From assembly GCA_964524065.1 (NCBI GenBank), contig CAZGCB010000128.1, positions 1 through 6,189 on the forward strand: a stretch of DNA of 6,189 nt. Direction: 5' to 3'. This DNA is from CAZADA01 sp964524065. GTDB lineage: Bacteria > Pseudomonadota > Alphaproteobacteria > Caulobacterales > Maricaulaceae. The notes below the pieces were generated by a model. It was not told where the DNA came from. It searched no databases and worked only from the letters and a program-made list of their open reading frames with translations. The position numbers and the translations under genes are program-made. This document shows positions 1-5,039 of the stretch, in pieces; positions within the stretch are counted from its first letter, which is position 1; each line of letters opens with the position of its first letter.

Positions 1-53
1 ACACTCGACCTCACCCTTACCAAGGGTGCGCTCTACCCCTGAGCTATGGCGGC
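1..53 (-). tRNA. tRNA-Thr (anticodon GGU), 3' part cut off by window edge
   Basis: Read on the minus strand, the sequence folds as the first 53 or so nucleotides of a tRNA. It has acceptor 5' strand GCCGCCA, then TA, D-stem GCTC with loop AGGGGTA and GAGC, and anticodon stem CACCC/GGGTG enclosing the 7-base loop TTGGTAA. The variable loop AGGTC and the first half of the T-stem follow. Loop positions 34-36 read GGT, which pairs with ACC/ACU threonine codons. The T-loop, 3' acceptor strand and CCA/discriminator end lie left of position 1, so completeness cannot be judged. It is the only feature clearly on the minus strand and is transcribed away from all protein genes here. Confidence 0.95.
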
Positions 54-74
54 GCGCCGATGCTCGGTCGAAGC

Positions 75-103
75 GCTATACCCCAGGCGCCGCGACGGCG
101 CAA
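75..103 (-). promoter_or_regulatory. Candidate promoter for the tRNA-Thr
   Basis: On the minus strand there is a TTGCGC hexamer (plus coordinates 98-103), a 17-base spacer, and TATAGC (75-80), which ends 21 bases before the first tRNA base. The spacing is ideal for a housekeeping sigma factor, and a start near position 68 would give a short 5' leader. The -35 match is only partial (TTG conserved), so this rests on position and spacing rather than a strong consensus. Confidence 0.4.
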
Positions 104-170
104 AGCCTGTATGATGCGGGGGCTGTCTGTGTGAACCGGCGCAAGATCTTAAGGATAAGGAGATGGCGTA

Positions 171-407
171 ATGAGCCGATCATCGCGAGACGATACGGCC
201 GATGGCGCGGATCCGGCGCACACTGAGGATCCGGCCGCCGACCCTAACCCACACGAGGCTGAACGCCAGCCGGTCGGCCCGGCCACGCCGGACGCGCATG
301 ACCGCGCTGACCGGTTGGCTCAAGCGTTGCGCGCGAATCTGCGCCGGCGCAAAGCGGCGCGCGCGCCCGCGCCTCAACCCGATGGCCCTGACGGCGACGC
401 CCGGTGA
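171..407 (+). CDS. Small basic protein with ALRANLRRRKA-type tail
   Basis: This encodes a 78-residue hydrophilic protein of unknown function. The start is set by AAGGAG at 157-162, eight bases before the ATG. The N-terminal half is rich in Asp, Pro, Ala and Glu and looks disordered. The middle (about residues 43-63) has a basic helix of the form DRADRLAQALRANLRRRKAA, followed by a Pro/Asp-rich end. From memory, short alphaproteobacterial proteins ending in a similar RADRL..ALR.NL.RRKAQ segment are common, which supports this being a real gene; I cannot name a function. It has no membrane segment or signal peptide. The basic helix could bind nucleic acid or a partner protein, but that is inference only. 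The first 120 bases of a longer alternative reading in another frame (from 202) overlap it and are not thought to be coding. Confidence 0.75.
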   Translation: MSRSSRDDTADGADPAHTEDPAADPNPHEAERQPVGPATPDAHDRADRLAQALRANLRRRKAARAPAPQPDGPDGDAR

Positions 408-427
408 CGTCGCACGAATCGCCGGGC
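394..427 (+). terminator. Alternative GC hairpins at the end of the small basic gene
   Basis: Two overlapping perfect 6-bp stems surround the stop codon. GCGACG (394-399) pairs with CGTCGC (408-413), and GCCCGG (399-404) pairs with CCGGGC (422-427). They share bases, so they are mutually exclusive. No T-tract follows. They may slow or protect the 3' end of the transcript, but short stems of this kind also arise by chance in GC-rich DNA. Confidence 0.22.
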
Positions 428-564
428 TTCACGGAGAATGCGGCGGCGCCGCCCCGACATCCCGCGGGAGCGGGTGGCCACCTGCGGTTTGGCCCGCGGA
501 GCAATCGCCGCTTGCGCTCCCGACGCGCGCCGGTTTTGGTGGCGGCGCGCCAGGGGAGACGCTT

Positions 565-1224
565 ATGACCGATGTCGCCGCGCCGTTGGGCCTGCACGCC
601 GCCGAGGATGAAGGGGTGCGCCACCAGGCGTATTTGAGTTTCGCCCACAAAGATAAGGCCGTCGGAGCGTGGGTGGCGCGCATGCTGCGCAGCTTCCGCA
701 CGCCCCGCGGGCTGGTGCGTGATTTCGCGGCCCCAGCCCGTTTGGGAGCGATCTGCGTGGATCGCCAAGACTCGTCCGCGGGCGCGCAGCTCTCGGATCA
801 CGCCAAAGCGGAGCTGCGCGCGTCGGCGGCGCTGATCGTGATCTGCAGCCCGCGTGCGGCGGCCAGCCGCTGGATCAACCAGGAAGTGGCCGCGTTTAAG
901 CAATTGGGCCGCGGAGCGAACATTATCCCGGTCATCGCCGAGGGACAGGCGCCGGGGGTGTTGCCGCTCACCTTGCGCTATTCGCTGGACGCGGAAGGCG
1001 CGCCCACCGATACGCTGGATGACACCACGCGCGTCGTGGCGGATTTGGTCCATGACAGCGCCGGCCGAACGGGCGCCATGCGTGCGGTCGCCGCGGCGCT
1101 GTTGGGCTTCAGCCCAGCGGAGATGGAGCGGTATGACGCCGGCCTTAGCGGGTGGGACGCTGGGCGGGTCTTTGACGCCGCGCGCGCGCATATGTTCGGC
1201 GCCGCAACACGGCGCCGCTCCTAA
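565..1224 (+). CDS. Stand-alone TIR-domain protein (probable NAD-cleaving TIR)
   Basis: This is a 219-residue soluble protein. AGGGGAG at 552-558 precedes the ATG by six bases and sets this start; the same frame stays open upstream to 202, but that part overlaps another gene and has no family resemblance. The TIR fold runs over about residues 20-130. Strand A is the YLSFAHKDK segment (23-31), followed by VDRQDSSAGAQL (65-76), then the hydrophobic strand LIVICSP (90-96), then SRWINQE (101-107) and the strand NIIPVIAEG. The W103-xxx-E107 spacing matches the WxxxE motif whose Glu is catalytic in SARM1 and plant TIR NADases. The C-terminal stretch LLGFSPAEMERYD resembles the linker that follows TIR_2 domains in larger multidomain bacterial proteins, but here the protein ends soon after. 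No signal peptide or membrane segment is seen. It could be a defence or signalling enzyme; no known partner gene (for example ThsA-like) is in the window. The TIR assignment is firm, the activity is inferred. Confidence 0.88.
   Translation: MTDVAAPLGLHAAEDEGVRHQAYLSFAHKDKAVGAWVARMLRSFRTPRGLVRDFAAPARLGAICVDRQDSSAGAQLSDHAKAELRASAALIVICSPRAAASRWINQEVAAFKQLGRGANIIPVIAEGQAPGVLPLTLRYSLDAEGAPTDTLDDTTRVVADLVHDSAGRTGAMRAVAAALLGFSPAEMERYDAGLSGWDAGRVFDAARAHMFGAATRRRS
1197..1217 (+). terminator. 8-bp GC hairpin at the very end of the TIR gene
   Basis: CGGCGCCG (1197-1204), loop CAACA, then CGGCGCCG (1210-1217) form a perfect 8-bp stem that ends five bases before the TAA stop. It lies inside the last codons (the FGAATRRRS region). 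No T-run follows, so an intrinsic terminator is not demonstrated; a transcript-end stabiliser or pause site is equally possible. Confidence 0.3.
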
Positions 1225-1342
1225 CCCTGCGCCGATACGGGGGCGAGGGGGACTGCATTGCAACATAAGGCATGTCCCGATTTGGCCCCAATCTTGCTGC
1301 CAGCAGAGCGTTGACCGCGACGGCATCGCTGGCCGGCGCTGG

Positions 1343-1367
1343 TGCGCTTCGCAACCGCGAAGACGCA
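1343..1367 (+). other. Hairpin in the gap upstream of the UbiA-family gene
   Basis: TGCG-CTTCGC (1343-1352), loop AACC, then GCGAAG-A-CGCA (1357-1367) form a 10-bp stem with one bulged A. It lies in the 227-base gap between the TIR gene and the prenyltransferase gene, about 85 bases before the latter's start. It could be part of a 5' leader or a transcription-end structure for the TIR unit. The rest of the gap (1225-1451) shows no convincing promoter or further gene to me. Confidence 0.3.
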
Positions 1368-1451
1368 TTGGCCCTCGCCGACATCGGTGTTAAGGAAGAT
1401 TTTCCACGAGGGTGGTGGCGCGGGGCCGCCGAAAAAAGGGAATGGGGTTGC

Positions 1452-2435
1452 ATGAGCATGCAAGGCCAAGCGGACACGACGGCCACGTCTTCGTCCTCAA
1501 ATCTGATCACCGACTTAATCTCGATCGCGCGTCCTGACCATTGGTTCAAGAACGTCTTCATGGTGCCGGGGTTTTTGTTGGCCATAGCGCTGACGCAATA
1601 CTTCGACATGTCCGTGGTTGTGACGGCTGTGATTGGCTTGATTTCGACCTGCCTGGTCGCTTCGGCCAACTACACCATCAACGAATATCTTGATGCGGAG
1701 TTTGATCGCTTTCACCCGTTGAAGAAAAGTCGTCCGGGCGCTGCTGGCCGGTTGGACGGCAAGTTGGTGCTGATCCAATACATTGTGTTGTCCGCGGTCG
1801 GCCTTGGCCTCGGCTTTTACGTGAACATGCAGTTCGGCATTTTGTCGGCGGTCTTGTTGTTCATGGGCGTGATGTACAACGTCAAGCCGTTCCGCACCAA
1901 AGACCGCATGTATCTCGACGTGTTGTCGGAAGCCATCAACAACCCGCTGCGTTTGTTGCTGGGCTGGTCGATCCTGGTGCCCGATCAAATTCCGCCGTCT
2001 TCGATCATCATCGCTTACTGGATGGGCGGCGCGTATCTGATGGCGGTGAAACGGTACGCTGAGTATCGCCTCATCAACGACCCGGAGCGTGCTGGTCTGT
2101 ATCGTCGCTCCTTCAAGTTCTACGATGAGAAGAAGCTGCTGGTGTCGTCGTTCTTCTACGCCATCAACGCCGCATTCTTCTTGGCGATCTTCTTGTACAA
2201 GTACCGGGCTGAGTTTCTGTTGACCTTCCCGCTCTTCGCGCTGCTGTTCTCGTGGTACTTGTGGATCGGTTCGGCGGAACGCTCGACCGCGCAGACGCCT
2301 GAGAAGCTCTACAAACAGAAGCTGTTCATGGTGTTTGTCACGTTCTTGGGCTTGGTGTGCGGCGCCTTGTTCCTCATCGACATTCCGCAGATTGAGCAAT
2401 TGTTGGAAAACACGCCCACATTCACGCGGGGCTAA
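1452..2435 (+). CDS. UbiA-superfamily prenyltransferase, decaprenyl-phosphate phosphoribosyltransferase-like
   Basis: This is a 327-residue integral membrane protein of the UbiA superfamily, which transfers or accepts polyprenyl chains in the inner membrane. The chosen ATG follows an AAGGGA site at 1437-1441; the same frame is open back to 1272, but that stretch carries no family sequence. The first motif is N77-xxx-D81-xxx-D85 followed by RFHPLKKSRP (86-95). The HP.K..RP form is more like decaprenyl-phosphate phosphoribosyltransferase (mycobacterial Rv3806c, Azorhizobium NoeC) than classical UbiA or COX10. The second conserved region is KRYAEY (200-205) followed by RRSFKFYDEKKLL, again like that subfamily. 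Hydrophobic spans fill most of residues 35-310, consistent with the family's eight to nine helices. The expected reaction would be transfer of 5-phosphoribose from PRPP onto a polyprenyl phosphate. Downstream GtrA and HAD phosphatase genes support this, although 209 bases separate them. Base composition is lower in GC than the soluble neighbours. The superfamily call is firm; the substrate is inferred. Confidence 0.9.
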   Translation: MSMQGQADTTATSSSSNLITDLISIARPDHWFKNVFMVPGFLLAIALTQYFDMSVVVTAVIGLISTCLVASANYTINEYLDAEFDRFHPLKKSRPGAAGRLDGKLVLIQYIVLSAVGLGLGFYVNMQFGILSAVLLFMGVMYNVKPFRTKDRMYLDVLSEAINNPLRLLLGWSILVPDQIPPSSIIIAYWMGGAYLMAVKRYAEYRLINDPERAGLYRRSFKFYDEKKLLVSSFFYAINAAFFLAIFLYKYRAEFLLTFPLFALLFSWYLWIGSAERSTAQTPEKLYKQKLFMVFVTFLGLVCGALFLIDIPQIEQLLENTPTFTRG

Positions 2436-2446
2436 ACACCGCTCGC

Positions 2447-2480
2447 CGCTGATCCGTCAGTCCCGCACCGCGGATCAGCG
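2447..2480 (+). terminator. Perfect 10-bp stem-loop just after the UbiA-family gene
   Basis: CGCTGATCCG (2447-2456) and CGGATCAGCG (2471-2480) are exact inverted repeats with a 14-base loop, beginning 12 bases after the stop codon. The position is that of a transcription-end hairpin. The stem is followed by ATGGCGCGAC rather than a T-tract, so factor-independent termination is uncertain; 3' end protection is an alternative. As a DNA site it could also be an operator, since each arm carries GATC. Confidence 0.5.
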
Positions 2481-2506
2481 ATGGCGCGACGGGGAAAGCG
2501 GGCTGT

Positions 2507-2531
2507 GAGCGCCCGCCGCGGCGGGCCGCTC
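2507..2531. repeat. GC-rich near-perfect palindrome in the UbiA-GtrA gap
   Basis: GCCCGCCGCGGCGGGC (2511-2526) is a perfect 16-base palindrome. It is flanked by GAGCG (2507-2511) and CGCTC (2527-2531), which extend the symmetry with one offset base. It lies between the transcription-end hairpin and the GtrA gene. It could be a regulator-binding site or an RNA structure; no consensus is recognised. Confidence 0.4.
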
Positions 2532-2553
2532 GCTCTCGCCGTCCCCCGCGCCG

Positions 2554-2587
2554 GCCGGTGTTTCCGGTCGGGCGGTGTTCCCGGCGG
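2554..2587. repeat. Two imperfect 17-base tandem copies
   Basis: The stretch 2554-2570 is followed directly by 2571-2587, and 13 of 17 positions match; the shared core is CGGTGTT.CCGG. The copies sit about 60 bases upstream of the GtrA gene start. They could be paired binding sites or chance similarity in GC-rich DNA. Apart from the two inverted repeats and this pair, the gap 2436-2644 shows nothing I can support. Confidence 0.25.
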
Positions 2588-2644
2588 ACCCTCGGCGGTG
2601 CGCCACCACACGCTGCGCCTCAGCCGGCATCATCGGATTAGCCC

Positions 2645-3142
2645 ATGACACAGCCCGCTCCTGCACCGTCCAGCGTCCCGCCCGACGCGGCAGCGCCCAA
2701 CGAAGCCGCTGGCCAATTCGCCCGCTATGTGGTGGTCGGCCTGACAGCTGTGGCGGTGCATTTCGTGCTGATGACGATTTTGGTGGAGGCTTTCGCCGTC
2801 GCCAAAGGCTTGGCGAGCTTCGCGGGTTTTGTGCTGGGCTCGTGCGTCAACTACACCCTGCAACACGCCTGGGTGTTCAAGGCTGAGCGCAGCCATGCGG
2901 CTGCGGCGCCCACTTATGTGGTGGTCACCAGCATCGGCGCTGTCTTGAATTTTGTGGTGCTGCACGCCGGCATGACCGTTATCGATTGGATGACGTTCCT
3001 GCCGGAGATTGTACGGCGCTTCGACTACCAGCCGGCCCAGGCCGCCGCCATTGGCGTGGTGTTTCTTTTCAATTTTTGGGCTAATCGCCGGTTCACCTTC
3101 GCCGCGGCGCAATCGGCCGCCCAGCAGGAGAGCGCTCCATGA
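2645..3142 (+). CDS. GtrA-family membrane protein
   Basis: This is a 165-residue inner-membrane protein of the GtrA family, whose members help move or present polyprenyl-linked sugars across the membrane for surface glycosylation. After a Pro/Ala-rich cytoplasmic N-terminus comes the family signature FARYVVVG (25-32), which opens the first of four hydrophobic spans (about 26-47, 56-78, 88-110 and 125-145). The two paired half-motifs are VNYTLQHAWVF (68-78) and FNFWANRRFTF near the C-terminus, both typical of GtrA. The length is normal for the family. The ribosome-binding site before the ATG is weak (GGA only). The stop overlaps the start of the HAD phosphatase gene by 4 bases, so the two are surely co-translated. 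In mycobacteria the GtrA-family protein Rv3789 lies in the arabinan biosynthesis region; the same partnership is suggested here with the upstream UbiA-family enzyme. Confidence 0.93.
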   Translation: MTQPAPAPSSVPPDAAAPNEAAGQFARYVVVGLTAVAVHFVLMTILVEAFAVAKGLASFAGFVLGSCVNYTLQHAWVFKAERSHAAAAPTYVVVTSIGAVLNFVVLHAGMTVIDWMTFLPEIVRRFDYQPAQAAAIGVVFLFNFWANRRFTFAAAQSAAQQESAP

Positions 3143-3897
3143 GCACGGACGGCCTCGCGCCCGACGCCCCCGCCGCGCCGCAAGCCGCCGGCGCCAGCGG
3201 CAACATTGCGGTGTTTGACCTCGACGGCACGATCACCCGCCGCGATACCTATCTGGCGTTCTTGCTCGACACGCTCCGGCGACGGCCCGTCCGGCTGTTT
3301 TATTGCGGGCTGTTGCCCCTGGCTGTGGCGCTGTTCAAGCTGAAATTGCGTGATAACGCGTTCGTCAAAGAACGGTTCGCCAGCGCCATTTTGGGACAGA
3401 TGAGCCGCGCCGACATGGCCGCCGCCGCGCGGCGCTTTGTCGATCATCTGATGGAAAGCGAGGTGCGGCCGGCCGCTTTGGAGCGCATCCGGGCCCACCG
3501 CGCGGCGGGTGATCGCGTCGTGCTCGCCACGGCGAGCTTTGACGCCTACGTTGATATCCTGGGCGAGCGCCTGGATGTGGACGAGATCATCGCCACCCGC
3601 GCCCTGTGGAACGATACGGGCCGTTTCACCGGACGCATTGACGGGCGCAATTGTTATGGCCCCGAAAAGCTGGTGCGCGTGAAGGCTGTTCTGGGCGATC
3701 GGCCGGCCGGCCGGGTGGTCGCCTATTCCGATCACCATGCCGATGGTCCCTTACTGGGCTGGGCGGATGACGCGTTTGCGGTGAACCCCACCGATAAGCT
3801 GCGCACCATTGCGGCCGAGAAGGGCTACGGACTTTTGGATTGGAATGCGCCGGCGGTGGAGGCCGAGGCGGGGCAGGGCGCGCTGGCGCGCAGCTGA
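3139..3897 (+). CDS. HAD superfamily IB phosphatase
   Basis: This is a 252-residue HAD-IB (SerB-like) phosphohydrolase. All four catalytic motifs are present. Motif I is FDLDGT with nucleophile D27 and acid/base D29; motif II is ATAS with T131/S133; motif III is K177 in GPEKLVRVK; motif IV is YSDHHAD with D198 and D202 for magnesium. A helical cap lies between residues 40 and 120, including a hydrophobic stretch LFYCGLLPLAVALF (53-66) that could contact the membrane or a lipid substrate. The ATG overlaps the preceding stop (ATGA) and has AGGAG at 3126-3130. HAD-IB proteins of this kind are often next to, or fused with, UbiA-family prenyltransferases. Removal of the 5-phosphate from polyprenyl-phosphoryl phosphoribose is the natural hypothesis from context, but the substrate cannot be read from the sequence. 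The first 20 residues are a low-complexity Ala/Pro leader. Confidence 0.92.
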   Translation: MSTDGLAPDAPAAPQAAGASGNIAVFDLDGTITRRDTYLAFLLDTLRRRPVRLFYCGLLPLAVALFKLKLRDNAFVKERFASAILGQMSRADMAAAARRFVDHLMESEVRPAALERIRAHRAAGDRVVLATASFDAYVDILGERLDVDEIIATRALWNDTGRFTGRIDGRNCYGPEKLVRVKAVLGDRPAGRVVAYSDHHADGPLLGWADDAFAVNPTDKLRTIAAEKGYGLLDWNAPAVEAEAGQGALARS

Positions 3898-3903
3898 TCG
3901 GGG

Positions 3904-3946
3904 CCGTGGCTTGCGCGATTGCGGTCGCGCCCGTCCACCGCCACGG
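3904..3946 (+). terminator. Two-part nested hairpin between the HAD gene and the next gene
   Basis: CCGTGGC (3904-3910) pairs with GCCACGG (3940-3946), and inside it GCGCGA (3913-3918) pairs with TCGCGC (3925-3930). The stop codon region TGAT (3895-3898) can also pair with ATCA (3947-3950). All arms are exact. There is no T-tract. The structure fills most of the 72-base gap and probably marks the end of the GtrA-HAD transcript or a processing site before the following gene. Confidence 0.4.
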
Positions 3947-3969
3947 ATCACCCATGGGATTCAAGCTCC

Positions 3970-4296
3970 ATGAACCACCCCAAGAACCCGACCTTATTCA
4001 GTGGTTTGGCGGCGGTGGCGGGGGTTTTGCTCCTCGCCGCCATTGCGTTGCTGCTGTGGCGCAGCGGGCAGGGCAACGACGCCGCGCACCTGGACGCGCT
4101 CGCGGTTGCGGCGAGCCCGACACCGGCCGGTGCCGCCGCCTTCAGCGACGGGGCGGCGGATGCGGCGGCCGCCCCCGAGCAGCCGGAGGCTGATGAGGCG
4201 CCCAAGAGTGACGAAGACGATGGCGCAACGGATGGTGACGCCGGGGAACCGGGGGAGGCCGATGACGCTGAGCCGGACTCGCGCGCCGACTTGTGA
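3970..4296 (+). CDS. Single-span membrane protein with long acidic tail
   Basis: This encodes a 108-residue protein of unknown function. After a short N-terminus (MNHPKNPT) there is one hydrophobic span at about residues 9-30, ending LLLWRSGQ. The remaining 75 or so residues are Ala-, Pro-, Asp- and Glu-rich, strongly acidic towards the end (EADEAPKSDEDD and similar) and without predicted fold. The ATG has only a modest GGGA site at 3956-3959. A longer TTG start at 3919 in the same frame would sit inside the hairpin and add no hydrophobic or family sequence, so the ATG is preferred. The stop overlaps the GTG start of the next gene by 4 bases, which ties the two together. The charge around the span (Lys before, Arg after) leaves orientation uncertain. 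The tail could be a flexible tether or calcium/cation-binding segment in the periplasm; this is speculation. Confidence 0.7.
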   Translation: MNHPKNPTLFSGLAAVAGVLLLAAIALLLWRSGQGNDAAHLDALAVAASPTPAGAAAFSDGAADAAAAPEQPEADEAPKSDEDDGATDGDAGEPGEADDAEPDSRADL

Positions 4297-5039
4297 ACGT
4301 GCCCATGCCATGTGGGCGAGGCGCCCGCGGCGGCGCGGCGATCAGCGGCCCCGTCGGGGCGGTCCTCGTGGTGGGGGGTCTGCTGACCATCGCCCTATGG
4401 TGGTGGATGTGGGACGCCTTTGCGCGCTCGCCGGTGGCCGACGCCCGCGTCCCGGCGCGACCGGCGGTTCTCCACGACGGCGCGACGCATCTGGCGTCAG
4501 CCTTCGCCGCCGCGCCGTGGATCGCGCCGCCCTGGGCCGCCGCCACGCTGGACGCGCAGCACGACACTTCAGCACATGGCCGGGTGTTGTGGATGCTTGG
4601 GGCCGGGCGGTGCGCCGCATGCCGCGACTATCTGCAGCGTGAGCTGGCCGATCTGAACGCGGCGGGCGTGCAGCTGCGCATCCTCTTCGCCCCGCCGCCG
4701 GCCGGCTTGGATGAGGAGGCGGCGCCCGAGCGCGCCACTTTGGCGCATGTGGCTGTCCGCGGTGATTGGTCGGTGTTTCAAAGCTGGATGGCCGCGGCGA
4801 CGCCTGCCGCGTATTATGCGCGGGTGAGCCATGCGCCGCCGCAGGATGCGGAGCGCCGCGCCGCCTTGACGGCGTTGGCGCGGGCGGAGCGCGCGGCCGC
4901 GCGCGCGTTGCGTCGCCAGGGCTGGGAGTGGGCGCATCCGGCGTTTTTTTGGCGTGAGGAGGATGGAACATGGCAGGTTTTTGTCGGGAGCACCCCGCGC
5001 GGGCGGCGCGTTATTCGTCGCGCCTTGGGCGTGGATTAG
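4293..5039 (+). CDS. Membrane-anchored CxxC protein, thioredoxin-fold-like
   Basis: This is a 248-residue protein that starts at a GTG overlapping the previous stop (GTGA). An ATG four codons later is an alternative start. Arg residues at 9 and 12 precede one membrane span (about 20-40, ending WWWMW), placing the rest in the periplasm. The segment VLWMLGAGRCAACRDYL (98-114) gives a strand, then C107-A-A-C110 at a helix start, then GVQLRILFAPPP, a second strand ending in prolines. This order matches the active-site half of thioredoxin/DsbA/DsbG-like oxidoreductases. The C-terminal part has a helical Ala/Arg-rich region (about 185-207) and then HPAFFWREEDGTWQVFVGS, in the place where a thioredoxin fold has its later strands; the HPAFFW Pro may be the cis-proline site. 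Overall similarity is too weak to name a family. The next gene begins inside its last 70 bases and encodes a secreted protein with four cysteines, a plausible client. Confidence 0.72.
   Translation: MNVPMPCGRGARGGAAISGPVGAVLVVGGLLTIALWWWMWDAFARSPVADARVPARPAVLHDGATHLASAFAAAPWIAPPWAAATLDAQHDTSAHGRVLWMLGAGRCAACRDYLQRELADLNAAGVQLRILFAPPPAGLDEEAAPERATLAHVAVRGDWSVFQSWMAAATPAAYYARVSHAPPQDAERRAALTALARAERAAARALRRQGWEWAHPAFFWREEDGTWQVFVGSTPRGRRVIRRALGVD
4956..4963 (+). promoter_or_regulatory. Strong ribosome-binding site inside the CxxC gene
   Basis: GAGGAGGA lies six bases before the ATG at 4970. It is the best ribosome-binding site in the window and decides the start of the following secreted protein, even though that start is 70 bases inside the preceding gene. 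Confidence 0.75.

Noticed and set aside
163..173. Two-codon mini-ORF ATGGCGTAATG just before the small basic gene
   Set aside because: The first ATG directly abuts AAGGAG (no spacing), so it is unlikely to be used; the second ATG at 171 has normal spacing. A start-stop regulatory role is possible but unsupported.
202..564. N-terminal extension of the TIR reading frame
   Set aside because: It is open in frame but Arg-rich and without family resemblance, overlaps the small basic gene, and the strong ribosome-binding site at 552-558 supports the ATG at 565.
244..1368. Long minus-strand open frame across the small basic and TIR genes
   Set aside because: It is rich in Arg, His and Gln with no recognisable domain, as expected for the antisense of GC-rich coding DNA; the plus strand has a clear TIR domain.
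1272..1451. N-terminal extension of the UbiA-family reading frame
   Set aside because: The added 60 residues match no part of the family, contain the gap hairpin, and the ATG at 1452 gives a normal-length protein with a fitting ribosome-binding site.
1515..2399. Long minus-strand open frame opposite the UbiA-family gene
   Set aside because: It is a low-complexity Gln/His/Arg/Glu composition, the mirror image of a hydrophobic membrane protein, with no domain or ribosome-binding site.
565..3897. TIR gene plus downstream genes as a defence system
   Set aside because: The UbiA, GtrA and HAD genes belong to lipid-linked sugar metabolism, the gap is 227 bases with a hairpin at each side, and no receptor, nuclease or cyclase gene is present; a functional link is not supported.
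3840..4193. Alternative plus-strand frames across the acidic-tail gene
   Set aside because: The frames from 3840 and 4001 are Gly/Arg-rich with no domain. The frame starting at 3970 gives a coherent membrane span plus acidic tail and a stop/start overlap with the next gene.
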